From the NCBI RefSeq assembly GCF_033568475.1, contig NC_133122.1, positions 84,157,442 through 84,221,441 of the forward strand: a stretch of 64,000 bases of DNA. Direction: 5' to 3'. The position numbers and the translations under genes were made by a program. The stretch's first letter is position 1, and each line of letters starts with the position of its first letter. This DNA is from Henckelia pumila (taxonomy: Eukaryota > Streptophyta > Magnoliopsida > Lamiales > Gesneriaceae). Positions 12,670 to 24,219 of this stretch are shown here, one piece after another. The notes under the pieces were generated by a model. That model saw only the letters and a list, made by a program, of their open reading frames with translations. It was not told where the DNA came from and made no database searches.

Positions 12670-14071
12670 TGACTACTTTAGAAAGATTAAATCTCGAGGA
12701 TCTACAAGATCTTGCGGATTCTTTTGCGAATCTCAAAGTAGTAGATCTAAAAATGAATTCCCCTGAGGGTGAACAACTCATAGGGAATCTCCCTATATAT
12801 GTGGTGAAAACAGAAGAACCACATAGTGAGTTCCATGTTGGAGAAAATTCACATCCAGCAGGAACCAGATCCAGAAGGAGTAATATACCAATACATCAAA
12901 CTCCTTATGGAATAAACTGTTTTAGACCCGTTACATCTATATGGGGTTATGTTAAACCTGGATGTTCTAGACTTCAAAAACAGAGAAGATCTCATAGATG
13001 ATTGGACATCAGCTATGAGAATAGCAGCAGGAACTTTATATCTCAATAAAGAAGGATTTATCAAACTTCTGGAAATGAGTCTAATGGGATCTGTCAAGAT
13101 AGCTTGGGAAATGACCATGCCAGAAACCAAGGAATCAATCTTAGTAGGAGAATCACTTAGCGAGATTGGAGGAAGAATGACCACCTTTTTTAAAGCACAA
13201 TTCATAGGGGTAACTATTTCAATAATCAAGATACAGAGAAAAAGAGAAGATATACTCAAGCTCTGTATATCCTCGAGTTACATGATATCTGTTTAGTTGA
13301 TGAATATATTATGTTATTCACCAAATACAGATGGAATTCGGGATTTGAAGAAAATGTAGCCATTCAGCTATTTTTCGCAAAAATGCCAAGCCCCTGAAGA
13401 GAAATGCTGATAAAAGAATACGTTCCAAGTAATCTTGATACATTGGCAAGACGCGCCTCCTTTTTGAAAGGAAAATTGGCGGAATGGTGCCATATAGCAG
13501 CATTACAAAAGAACTACAAAAAATAAGCATACTCCTCTATGTTGTAGAGAAAATGATCTCTCTACTGTTATAGGGATCGAATAGATCACAGGGATTTAAG
13601 AGGAAGAAATTCATAAATAATCCCTACAATAAAAGAATGAAAAGTTCTTGGAAACCAAGAATATTTTGGTCCAAACAAAAGACCATATCCTATAGATCAT
13701 GCAGAAGAAGTGGACCTACAAGAGCATCCCCAGCAACAAACTCATCACAAAGTAGGCGAAGAACACCATCTAGAAAAACTTTCAGAAGAACTCATACGAG
13801 AGCAAGTGAAAGTTTCAAGGATTGCAATTGCTGGACATGTGGAGCTAGAGACCATATATCTACAAAATGTCCAGAAAACGAGAAAAAAGGAGTTAATCTC
13901 TTTGAAGCAACACCAGATATGAATGATGCGGTCTTCTTTCAAGATCTAGTCCAAGTATATCAATTTGAGGATATCCCCTCAGATGAAAGTATATACGAAG
14001 AAGAGATATTGTTTAGCCAAGAAGGATCTGAGGATGAATCAGAATCAGAATCAGAATCAGAATCAGAATAA
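12669..14071 (+). pseudogene. Copy A ORF2 N-terminal part: coat protein
   Basis: The start ATG overlaps the ORF1 stop. The caulimovirid coat core is seen in the frame 12949-13296 (DLIDDWTSAMRI, then a block around KLLEMSLMG) and continues in another frame to about 13530. A CCHC knuckle CWTCGARDHISTKC is encoded at 13829-13870, preceded by an Arg/Ser-rich basic stretch and followed by an acidic tail of alternating Ser and Glu (about 14030-14070) written by a GAATCA microsatellite. Coat proteins with this knuckle and acidic tail package the DNA genome and bind RNA. At least three frameshifts and a stop (about 13398) break it. Confidence 0.78.
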
Positions 14072-15554
14072 AAAAGAAGTGTTTCGACACGAAACACACG
14101 AGAGTTTGGCTGGGTTTTTTAGTCAAACCACGATATCTCATAATATGGTCCAAAGGATTATGAGAGAAAATTCAACATTACAGAAGTACCAAGGATTTTC
14201 GGCAGGACAAGTAGAAAGAGTCTTAGGCAACCTAGGGCTTAGACAAAAAAGACATCATTTGATTTACAGAGTATCCAGAAGGGAAATGGCAATCCCTATA
14301 GAGCTAACAAATAATCAAATAGAGATGCAGTTAATTCCTTTTGAAGAAGTAAGAGAGGAATTACAAAAGATGAAAAGTGAAGTAGCAAGAACTATGTCTT
14401 GGATTCATATTGGAGCAATCCAAATAATGATCAAGGCAATTTTTAAAAAAGAAATAGATTCACCCATAGATATCGTAGTATGTGATAAGAGAATGGGGAA
14501 TATCCAAGATGCTATTCTGGGTACGATCTTAGGAAATCTATGTGCAAGAAAAATTGTATGAGTTATTTATCCAAGAATAGCCTACAATTTAGCTGACAGT
14601 GACTTTAGTCGAGCCTTGACGTTGCATCAAAACTTCAAGGAAAAAAGATTAATGAAGGAATGTAATAGACCATATTCTATTACTTATCAAATTTCATATG
14701 CTCTTTCTAATACTCACCATTCTGAATTATTTATTAAAAATGAGTTTATTGAAATTCCAGAAATCTTTGGGAAAGTTGCTCAAGCAATATACCCGAAAAA
14801 AATCAAGTTTCCTTTAATTCAGAAAACAGACATTCAAATACAAGATAAACCGGTTCTATATAGAGACCTTAAAATAGAACCCCGAAGGTTATCTTTCCAA
14901 GGTGACCAAATGACAAGTCGAAGGTGGAAAAATCTCCTATTCAGGAAATTCCACCAGAAAAAAAAAGTTTTCAATAATAGGAAAACTTAAATCTCTAGAA
15001 GGATGGAAAGAAGTCAAAATAATATTCGAAATTACAAGTCACAGGAACCAATTTTCTTGTAACTCGATTTACTATTTAGAGCAGCAGGTAAAAGGAACTT
15101 ACCAAGGATTAATAAATGTTGGTGAATTGGAAGTTCAAATTTCGGGGATCCCAGGAAAAGAAATAGATCAACTAATTCTTGGCTTAAAATTCCTGGAAGA
15201 TCATAAACCATGGAAACGCCTTGAAAAAGGAATAGAGTTCATGGCAAAAGAAAAGACTTGGAGGATTCAATAAGAATTCTTTTCGAGATGGAAAAACAAG
15301 AGAATTGGATAAGGGACAATCCCTTAAACAGATTCGAAAACTCCGTTTACAAATAGAGGAAGAAGAAATTCTTGAAATTAGTAAATCATGAGCATGATTT
15401 ACTAGAACGCATTGAAGAAGTAGTAATGAGTAACCATACTCTACCTTTTGAGGCCTTAGGAAAGCTAAGGGTGAATAGTCTTAATCGAATTACTGAGTTA
15501 CAACACAGTCTGTTAAAGATGGCGGGGCCATTTAGTAATCCCTTTAAAAAATGA
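14072..15554 (+). pseudogene. Copy A ORF2 C-terminal part: 30K-type movement protein
   Basis: The frame 13965-14561 continues after a TGA (14559-14561) in the same frame to 14990. It has the marks of 30K-superfamily movement proteins of caulimovirids: a conserved WIHIGA block near 14400, the DxR-like region, IAYNLADSDFSRAL near 14581 and a conserved YPK block. These proteins open plasmodesmata for cell-to-cell spread. A frameshift follows near 14970-15000. The last part of ORF2 (15372-15554) is helical and ends with a TGA that overlaps the ORF3 start as ATGA (15551-15554). Movement protein downstream of coat in one ORF is the cavemo-/solendovirus arrangement. Confidence 0.78.
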
Positions 15555-17575
15555 CAACAAGTCCTTTCTCCATATACATTCCCATAGGAATGTTGTATGA
15601 ACAATATAAGGCTGAATACTTTGCAACCTATATTGATTCAGGATTAGGAATTTGTACAGCAAAAAAAGGAGTCTTCCCTGAAGAATGTGAAGAAGAATTG
15701 CCAAAAATTGCTGGACGAGATTTCTCTCGAAGAATTTTAATTCTTTGCAAAGTAATAAAACAAGCAAAAATCCTTGTGGAAGGAGCAGGTCAAACACCTT
15801 GGTATAAGGTAAAGACACCATCAATCTATTTCCATGATACATGAGCAAATATCCTGTTAGAAAATAACTTCTTACAAATGTTTAAGAAGTATACACAAGA
15901 CAATGAGTCAAGACGACTTATGTTCACTACAATTTGTGATAATAAAATTATCATTCAAAGACTAAAGGTTGCTTTTTATCGAAAATTGCCGATAATATTT
16001 CGCAGCCAGCGTGGTGATAAAGGACAACTCTTTCACCCAAAAATGAAAGATCCAAGAAGGTTTGGAGAAACCATGTTGAAAATAACAACAGAACAAGAAC
16101 TCCAAACAGAAGACATGGAGCTTCTCAAGGTAACTCTGAATCACCGAGATATAAAGATAGAAAATAAGGTATCCCTTGAAGACGTCAAAAAAGGCTCAAA
16201 AAAAGTTATAACGAGCATCCTTTGGCATGGTGGGATAGAAATCAACTCAAAGCCAGTCTCACTCTAAAGGAAGGCAAAGAGTATGAACTCGTCAAATATA
16301 AGCCTATCCCAATGAACATAACAGATCAAAGGGATATGAGAATGATTATCAAGGAACATTTGGACCTTGGTCTAATCAAAGAAGGAGTTTCACCATATAG
16401 CAGCCCAGATTTTCTGGTCAGAAATCATGGTGAAATAAAAAGAGGAAAACCCAGGTTAGTTATTAACTACGAAGGTATTAATAAAATCCTGGAGTTTGAC
16501 GGGTACTTCATACCCAGTAGAGAACACCTAATTAACTGTGTACGAAATGCTAGAGTGTTCTCAAAATTTGATTGTAAGTCTGGATTTTACCAGATTCGAA
16601 TGGAAGAAGTCAATAAGAAATTCACAGCATTCTCTACTCCACAAGGACACTATATTTGGGAAGTTATGCCTATGGGATTGGCTAATGCACCCCAAATATT
16701 TTAAAGAAAGATGAATAATCTTTTTAAAGATTATTTCAACATCATGTTTGTTTATATTGATGATATTTTTATAGCATCAAAAAACATAGATGAACATGTT
16801 AAACATTTAGAGATTTTCTATAAAATTTGTGAACAAGAAGGACTGATTTTATCTGAAAAGAAAGCAGTCATAGCAACAAAGAAAATTGAATTCCTTGGAA
16901 TCGAGATTGATGAAACTGGAATAATTTTACAACCCCATATTGTGGAAAAAGTAAAGAATTTTCCAGATAAACTCAAAGATATAAAACAACTCCAAATTTT
17001 TCTAGGAATAGTTAATTTTGCAGGGATGTTCATAAACAATCTGACAATGTATAGAAAGGTGTTTAGTCCTTTTTTTTTAAAAAAGGATGCAAGGTTTATA
17101 TGGACCGATGAACATACTAAAGGGGTGAACCAATTAAAGGAGATATATAAGAATCTCCCAAAAATGGCTATACCCGTGGATGAAGATGATCTGGTGTTAT
17201 TTACGGATGCCAGTGATGAATGGTGGACAGCAGTTCTTACTAAGATCACTCCGGATGGAGAAATACCATGCAGATACTGTAGCGGTCTTTTTCAGAATCT
17301 GAGGCTATCAGATGACATATCAACGAGAAGGAATTTTATGCAGTTAAAAGGGCTTTCGAAAAATGGTCATTATTTTTACTTGCTAAAAAATTCACTTTGA
17401 AGGTTGATAACACTCAGGTTAAAGCTTTCTTAAGAAATAAGATTGAATCTAAACCTGAAAAAGCTAGGTTATTAAGATGACATGCTTTTGTCAAAACTAT
17501 ATTTTTGATATTGTTATTATTAAATCTCATGAAAATATTCTTGCATATTTCTTAACAAGAGATGGAAAGCAGTGA
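15551..17575 (+). pseudogene. Copy A ORF3: protease, reverse transcriptase, RNase H
   Basis: The protease active site is Asp-Ser-Gly (YIDSGLG, near 15628-15650) rather than Asp-Thr-Gly. The polymerase includes VSPYSSP, FDCKSGFYQI and the catalytic YIDD at 16753-16764, then the RNase H start LFTDASD (near 17200) and its C-terminal block SHENILA (about 17525). Breaks: TGA at 15842, a frameshift at about 16220-16265, TAA at 16702-16704, a frameshift near 17318 and a nonsense codon near 17478. RT makes virion DNA from the pregenomic RNA; the protease matures the polyprotein. The Gly and Asp residues of both active sites are kept. Confidence 0.85.
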
Positions 17576-18978
17576 CGTAGATTCCATCATGAAAATGCAG
17601 AGGCATCTCAGGGAATACCTTGGGTTGCTTCAAACCAAGTTCAACCAGCTTGTCATAAGTGCCGATATGGCGGACAGGTTACAACAAGCTGATAGGATCA
17701 AAGTATCCAATCAAATCACAGGATGTATTCAAGCTCAAACTCAACTATGAGCTGCTATTCAAGGGCCAATTATGTGTGCCATAGAAAAACCACTAGTTTC
17801 TCAAAAACAAGAAATGTTAAAACCATTGGTTTTACAAGAACAAGAAATACAGTCATTGGTTGTAAAACAATATGTTGAGGATTCTAATACTCAAGAAACA
17901 AGCGCTAATCTATCATCAGCTTTTGATGATCTAGATAAAGCAACAATTGATGATGATAACTCATCAAGTCAACCCTCCGCCTCTGGGGTAAAAGAGGAAG
18001 AGATCAATCTTAGGCCCCACACTGACAAGGGCAAATCTAAGATTGATATTAACCCAGCTGTCATTTCTCCATTTCAGGTTTATCAAGAAAGATGGGAGAA
18101 ATTAAGTACAAGAAGAGAAATCAACCCGATCACTTGCAGGGTTGATGTTGCAGGAATATATCCAAGGGTTTGGTTAAAATACAATGTCAATCCTAAGGAT
18201 GTAAAGCTATGGTATGAATTTGGGGCTCTAACCTGAGTTTATACAACTTCACCAGGCTTTCAGGAAATATCACAACTACCAAAATGGATTCAGGAAGCAG
18301 TCCAAGAAACATGGGCAAATATTGATCATTTGTCCAGAGGAGATGTGATCGAGTTATACTTCTTTAGTGCAGCTCCAGAACCAACAGGTAAAGGATCACA
18401 CGAGCCCTTTCATTTCATCAAGATAAGGAGACCTGACATGAATAATCAAAAATTTATCAAGGATCCTATATCTGAAGAAATACCATTGGTGTCCACCTTT
18501 GGAGAAAATGAAATTTTAACCAAAAGGGCATGGGGTATTTGGGTTTGTCTCACCGAGATGATAAGGTCAAGTTTTCGTTCAAATTTTATCAAAATTCTGT
18601 GAGCGGAACATTCTTGTTAAAAACAATGCAGGAAAAACTACGGCTTTTGCGAAAGAACTCTTCGAAAAGAAGAGGAACTTTTTGTGGAACAACAAGCTGC
18701 CGGGGAATAAAGAAACTCGCAGAACATTTTGTAACATGGCTCATATCAGAAGATGGTCAAAGAATATCTGCCCAGAATGTCCAAACCAAAACAGCCAGAA
18801 TTCGGAAAAACCTTCAAACCCCAAACAGATCGAAAAGATTTTTTCGAGACAAGCAAAGGTGGACAGGGACCACAAAACCGCATTTTCCCAGGGGCCCACT
18901 GCAAAAGCAAAAGATGCACCGACAACAATAAAGAAGGCATGTGAGGAGAATAAATCCAAGAAAAAGTCAAGCATGTGA
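17562..18978 (+). pseudogene. Copy A ORF4: transactivator/viroplasmin-like protein
   Basis: Begins 14 bases inside the end of ORF3. The N-terminal part is helical; the core SPFQVYQERWEKL (about 18067) to WLKYNVNPKDVKLWYE (about 18170-18220) and SRGDVIELYFF (18330) recurs in copy B. In cavemo- and solendoviruses the last ORF encodes the translational transactivator that forms inclusion bodies and allows reinitiation on polycistronic RNA; assignment here is by position and pattern, so moderate. The C-terminal part is Lys/Gln-rich. Two in-frame TGA codons (17748, 18234) and a frameshift near 18555 break it. Confidence 0.65.
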
Positions 18979-19589
18979 CTCCTCCACTAGTAAAAGATGT
19001 CATCGAGCATTTGACTCCCACTAGCAAAAGATGCCATCAATAATGACATAAAGAATTCAAGACAGCTGTAAGATTCCCTGAAGTTTCTCGGTGAAACAAG
19101 TGGAACTTCGGCTATAAATACAAGATTTTGAGAAAGCTGAAGATATCGATCATTCCCTTCAGTTTTCTTACAAATAAATCATTGTAATATTTCTCTTTCT
19201 AGAATTGTATTAAGTTTCTATAATTTCATGTATTCCAAGAACAAGGCTACTATGAGTAGCTAAACTAGTTATCTCCTCCTCTTCAAAGGAGGTTGATTTA
19301 TGTAATAATATGTTGTCTGAATAAATTTCCGAAGCTCTTCCCTATCATGTTATTTTATTTAAAAATTAAGCTTTTACCATACGCCCTAAGGTAGGAAACA
19401 AAATAGGGTTGTGCTAGCTGCTGCTGAAGGAGTCTGTGTCAAGAACCATCGGTTGCGATCGCATGGTTTGGTTGTGAGGAGCAACTTGTAAAACCCGGTG
19501 GACATAACCCGACAACAGTTTGGTCAAAGAGGTATTCAGTTTTATTTTACTGACGGAAGCATGATGGGATTAAACCTTTGAATATTAAA
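18979..19589 (+). promoter_or_regulatory. Copy A pregenomic promoter and leader
   Basis: TATAAATA at 19113-19120 is followed by a leader segment. Copy B keeps the same order: TATA box, GATATCGATCATTC-like block (19143-19156), A/T-rich tract with AATAAA-type signals (about 19170 and 19319), and the hairpin described separately. A conserved block near 19430-19530 (rich in CAACAGT and GGTTGTGAGGAGCAA) is also shared with copy B in the same relative place. Confidence 0.65.
19246..19260 (+). promoter_or_regulatory. Conserved leader hairpin, copy A
   Basis: GCTACTATGAGTAGC forms a 6-bp perfect stem with a 3-base loop and is followed by TAAACTAGT. Copy B has GCTACTATAAGTAGC followed by TAAACCAGT; the only stem-loop difference is in the loop. 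Confidence 0.6.
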
Positions 19590-19743
19590 TAGGGAAATAA
19601 AGGGTAGAATGGGCATTATTTAGTTTTAAGGACAAATTCAAGAAACTATTTAATGAATTAGGGATATATTTGGAACATGAAAAGTGAAAGAGATATAATA
19701 CGGAAAATGGAAAAGTTACAAGGATATATTTAGGAATTATCCC
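19590..19743 (+). repeat. Right terminal inverted repeat of copy A
   Basis: Its reverse complement starts GGGATAATTCCTAAATATAT and aligns to the left repeat. The nine bases outside are TTTTTTTCC (19744-19752), one T fewer than the left flank. Confidence 0.75.
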
Positions 19744-19766
19744 TTTTTTTCCCAAAGGAGTATTAA

Positions 19767-20632
19767 TGTGACATTAGACACTTCATCTTAAATTCGTTTC
19801 TGATTGATATACTTATAAAACAGATTGATGCGAAGATCACAAAATGATGTAGGACCCGGGTACTTCGTGGGTGAGAGCTCGGGCTGTGCGAAAGGGATTC
19901 TCTTGCTTTTTGGGAAGGATATTCTGCACACCAGAAAACAAAAAAATCGTAAGTGGAGCACCGGAGGATTTTTTGACGTCGCCACTTCGATGCTTAAGTC
20001 AGATTAAGATGTGTTGAATGGGTTTATCAAAAGAGAAGTATGTATTGGTAGTAAATACTGAGAAAAAGGTAGATATGTATAAGTCCAGATAACGTACCCA
20101 AGCCAAACCCAAAAACCGGGTATTTATAGATGATTCCGAATGATTACCTAGTATGGGTCTTTTGACAGCACTAAACGCAAGGTGATAGGATTTAATGCGA
20201 ATTGACACCTCATGTAATTTCTGGGAGAAACCATGATGTTGCAACATGGCCTCTGAGCTGCATTCTTGTGGAAAAAGTTATCCTTCGTTATGAATACGTG
20301 GATTCTTCTCAACCATTAACAGTTCATGAGCTCGGCTTTTTGAATAACCGAGTCGATCTTTCCTAATACGCGCATTGCTCTTGCCCGAGCTCCGCGTCCC
20401 GACACCAAAAATCCCCATCACCTGTCAATAAGTCCTCTCATTCTCGTCCGAGAATAGCTTTCTACCCGGGCTCCCCCTACCCAGGCTCTTGATATCCACT
20501 CGGGTTTGGTGATATCCGAGAAACTTCACCGGGATATCACCAAACCTCCCAAAAATAGTCTGGCTAAAACCTGCTTTGCTGTCCGGATAAATTTGATCTC
20601 CAAACTCGAGTGACATCGGCCTTTCCTCAACA
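19767..20632 (-). repeat. Ty3/gypsy LTR remnant
   Basis: Read on the minus strand it starts TGTTGAGG and ends AATGTCACA. Near its 3' end the phrase CTTAAGCATCGAAGTGGCGACGTC and following CTCCGGTGCTCC resemble Tat/Athila-type LTR ends. A TATA-like stretch (GGTATTTATAGATG on the plus strand, about 20117) would be its promoter. No matching target duplication is found and no second LTR is present, so the ends are provisional. Confidence 0.4.
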
Positions 20633-20984
20633 TATCGGCTAACGGGAGTAGGGCTGACATGAGCCCAACGTCAGCCATAACTTCTTTATCGAATTGCGTG
20701 TCAGAAGCTGTCAGATGTCATTCAGTCTTCTTACGCACGCTTCCTCGATCTCTTCCGTTCATTCAAATTTCAACGGCCCAGATTACTCATTCCTAGAGTA
20801 CTTAATCTCTTCTTCGTCATTCTCTTTCCTTAACCGTTTTCAATTTTTCTCCAAATCTTCCTCGCGATCGTCCCAGACTCCCTGTGCCCTCGCTCCGCTT
20901 CTTGCGATTCTCCGTTTTCTAAGTTTTCTCTCAAGTCGCATCCGTGTCTACGTCTACTTCATCTAATAGCTCGAGGATCTCCCC
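20633..20984 (+). other. CT-rich upstream segment
   Basis: Pyrimidine-rich sequence with a GC content above its surroundings, similar to a plant 5' UTR or promoter-proximal region. No defined gene start beyond the small frame that follows at 20985. Confidence 0.3.
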
Positions 20985-21164
20985 TTGAGACACCCCATGA
21001 GTGGCGATTCGAGTGATAATCATTCGGTCTCCGCCCACCCTTCTCTCCACATCGTAAAAGAATCCACAAAATCACAGTCCCGTCCCCTCCCTGCTTCTTC
21101 AAAACCGAAAAGAAAAAAGAAGAAGAAAGATTCTGAAACGTCCCTAAGCTCTAGAGATTTTTTT
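20985..21164 (+). pseudogene. Hypothetical coding fragment with Lys-rich end, cut by an LTR
   Basis: The frame opens near 20985; an internal ATG at 20998 gives MSGDSSDNHSVS. About 55 residues are Ser/Pro-rich and then carry a Lys run (KPKRKKKKKD) that could be a nuclear-localisation-type signal. The recognisable part ends at the junction with the gypsy LTR near 21165. It could be the start of a host gene, or the leader ORF of a retroelement. I do not recognise the protein. Confidence 0.35.
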
Positions 21165-23855
21165 TTGAAAGCTATATATATATATATATATAATATCCAT
21201 ATATATATATTATACTTAAAATAGACTTAACATAAAATAATTTACATAAAATATATTTAGATGCAATTTAATTAAATAATTAAACATGCATAAAAATTCA
21301 TGCAACTTAGACGTAAATACAATAACTCAAAATCCATGCATACGTAAACACATTTTCCTAAAATCCTCCAATCGTACAAACATAATTTAAAAAAATCCTC
21401 AAACCCATAGAATTAACAGAAATACTGACATGTGCAGAAAAATAGCATAATGTTTAAAAACTCTCAATATAATGAAAATGATTGAGCAGAAGGTCACGGG
21501 CGGACTAGCTGCATGGGCGCTCAGACGTCCTTACCATCAGTCGGGGCAATACGCTCATCATCCATATTATTCTCATCTGCACCCATTAGATCTAGTGAGC
21601 CTAGAAGCCCAACACGTTCTATCCGTATATAACAATATGAAGTCACATGCGTTTATCGTATTTATATCATAATATATGTATGATGCATGCTCATAAAAAC
21701 TTATTCGTAAACACTTAACCATAATCATGGTCTTATTCTTAATCATAAGCATAACATAAATCTTAAATCATCATAAGACATCACATAATCATAAATCTTT
21801 CTGTGCAGGTTGTATCCATGAATGTGGCTCTTAAACATGAGCGATTGATCAATCTGAGAACCAACTTATGTGGCGGTGGAATCTCCACCTCTATGCCGGT
21901 AGTATAACTACCTCTGTGATGGTGATAAAATCACCTCTGTGCCACCACTAGGGCTGGGATACCGAACCAAAATACCAACGTTTTGGGATACTTTACCGAA
22001 AGTGTTTCGATATATAGACATTTTTTTGGTATATCGACTTTTTTTGGGATTTGTACGATATTAGTTTTGATATCGGTACCAGTATAAATTTATTTCATTC
22101 CAATATATTTTATACGGTATACCGAAAACCCATCCCTAGTCGCCACTACACCAACTCGCAAGCAGGTTTGATTCGTGACTCTTAATCATAATTGCGCTGT
22201 CACACCATTTCAACTTCCATAAAATATTCTTTTCTTAAATGCCCTTAATCATAATTAAAATAATCTTTCATGAATACAAGAACTTAAAATAAAAATCTTC
22301 ATAATTTCATCATTTCATAAAACTTTGTCCGTAAATATATATTTAATTATTTTTCGTAGAATTTATACTTATACTTAAAATACATGCATAAATTAAATAT
22401 ATATTCATAGACCATTTAATTTTCATGGATTCGTTCGAGCTGCTGACCCCTAAAACTTAAGCTCATAGACTCTTAGATTGGTCCCTTAATTTACTTAGAC
22501 TGGCCCAATTACTCAAACCAAGCCCATTAATTAAATTATCCCATAAACTTCATCAAGCCAATTAACACCTAATCTGACCCATTAATGCTAAGTTTGACCC
22601 GTTAATTTTCTAGCCCAATAACGCTTGGCCCGATAATTCTCATGGGTCAATAGGCCCATGAAGAATTAGTGGACTCACTTAAATTAATAAATTAGGTTCA
22701 TTAAGCTAATTAAACTAGTCAAGCCTATAGACATTGAATTTACGCTTAATTAACTAATAAATTACCCAGACCTAAAATAAAATAACCCGAGCCCGTACCC
22801 ACATGACTTCACCCTAAAACACTCCAACCCGACCCGAGACGACCCCTGCCCAAGTCCCTGATCGCTGCCCCAAGAGCTGCCCAAAACCCTAGCTTCAACT
22901 TTTTTCCAAATCTGCTAATGACCAGCTACCCATCCAAGGCGACGACCGCCAACGGCTAGAGCACCACCGGCATGACCTTCCCAAGGTACCTCTGGTTCCA
23001 AAAATTCAAGTCCCTGCCCCTAACTCAACCCATACACCCAAAACTAGCCCCTTCTTTATCACCTAAAATATGCTCGCGCACAAAAAACTGGGCGGCTGTT
23101 TAAGGGCTTTGGCCGCCAAGCTCCAGCCACCACATAACGGAGAACCACCCGAACCAATTTCCCCAAGTTCTGGAATTCTAACCCCATAAAAACCAGGCCG
23201 TAACTCGCTCTATGGACCAAGAACGATCCATTTTTTTGAAACTGCTCAACCTGCGCCAAATCTGTCTTCTATGGTGCACCCAGCCTAAACCAGCGATTAA
23301 GCCACATGAACCACCATCCAACACAACCCTAAGGACCCTTAATTATCCCTCAACCCGTTGGTTAGCCCCTCGAACGATCACATGGCAGAAACACAAGCCA
23401 AAATCATCAATATGTCCAAAAACTTGAATAACATGCATGAAAACGTGAGAAACATGGATCCTAGCATACCAGCAATGCATTACACGATTTAAAACTTCAA
23501 AAAAGTGATAATATTTATCTAACAGGTGGAAATAAAGGAATCAAACGTGCCTTATTCAAATATTTCAAGAAATAAATCGAATCCGACGCGTGTAGGGCTC
23601 TCCGAGACGAATAATTTTGAAAACTTGAGGGGAGAGGCGGGTGAGAGATTTGACGTGAGATAGGAGAAAATGAGGCTAAAAACTTGATATTTGTTTGTGT
23701 ATGTATCATGGGCCGGACTCAAATAAAATATCAAGTTAAATTATAAAAGCCCACGCAAAAAATCCGATAATTAATGTAAAATTTTGAAATTTAAATTTAA
23801 GGGCTTTTTGAGGCCCATTAAAAGTCCATAAAATAGCCTATTTTGGTGAAAAATA

Positions 23856-23892
<37 letters not shown>

Positions 23893-24219
23893 GTACTATT
23901 TTTCTGAAAATAAAATCTTAAAATAATAATTTACGGCACTTTAATTCTCAATAAAATATTTTGGGTGAAAGTTCTCTATCTCGTTTGTCCACGGTCCCGT
24001 CTACGCGATCGAAAAATACATTTCTCAAATACATTCATAAATTTCATAATAACGAGTTAAATGCTAAATGCTAAAATAAAGTTTTAAATCATGCACATAA
24101 ATCACATAATTCAAATAATAGCATATAAAATCATTTAACCCCTTTTTAACTTATTTTTAAATCATTAAATCTCTTAATTATGCATGCAGGTTTACGTAAG
24201 AGAATTTTCGAGCGGTACA
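21165..24219 (-). repeat. Solo LTR, Ty3/gypsy Tekay/Del type
   Basis: On the minus strand it starts TGTACCGCTCGAAAATTC at 24219. The long CT-rich leader-like part, many GGGCC-rich phrases and a U5 with GGCTCACTAGATCTAAT (about 21580-21605) are typical of Tekay/Del LTRs, which are about 3 kb. No internal region flanks it. The left edge is put at the TA-rich tract near 21165; I found no clean target duplication. A 190-bp MITE interrupts it. TA repeats lie at 21174-21208 and 23860-23890. Confidence 0.6.
21949..22138. mobile_element. Small MITE inside the gypsy LTR
   Basis: Ends TAGGGCTGGGAT and CATCCCTA are inverted with a few mismatches; subterminal ATACCGAA phrases recur on both arms (GATACCGAACC, GTATACCGAAAACC). 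Flanks GCCACCAC and GTCGCCAC agree at 6 of 8 positions, suggesting a decayed hAT-type duplication. No coding capacity. Confidence 0.65.

Larger units (their letters stand above)
11889..19743 (+). mobile_element. Endogenous pararetrovirus copy A (cavemo-/solendovirus-like)
   Basis: A single genome-length unit of 7855 bp, close to the 7-9 kb of caulimovirid genomes. Order: tRNA-iMet primer site, small ORF1, ORF2 (coat with zinc knuckle then movement protein), ORF3 (protease-RT-RNase H), ORF4 (transactivator-like), TATA box, leader. There are no LTRs and no integrase, as in Caulimoviridae. Adjacent frames overlap by one to fourteen bases (TGATG at 12667, ATGA at 15551, 14 bases at 17562), the compact layout of these viruses. 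Stops and frameshifts in every ORF mark it as a non-functional relic. The ends are inverted repeats of about 150 bp flanked by T-rich 9-mers. Confidence 0.85.

Noticed and set aside
16818..17249. 143-residue minus-strand frame
   Set aside because: Exact antisense of the copy A reverse transcriptase; no independent similarity.
11889..19743. Copy A considered as a gypsy LTR retrotransposon
   Set aside because: No LTRs and no integrase; has a movement protein, a Caulimoviridae-type coat and a last transactivator-like ORF.
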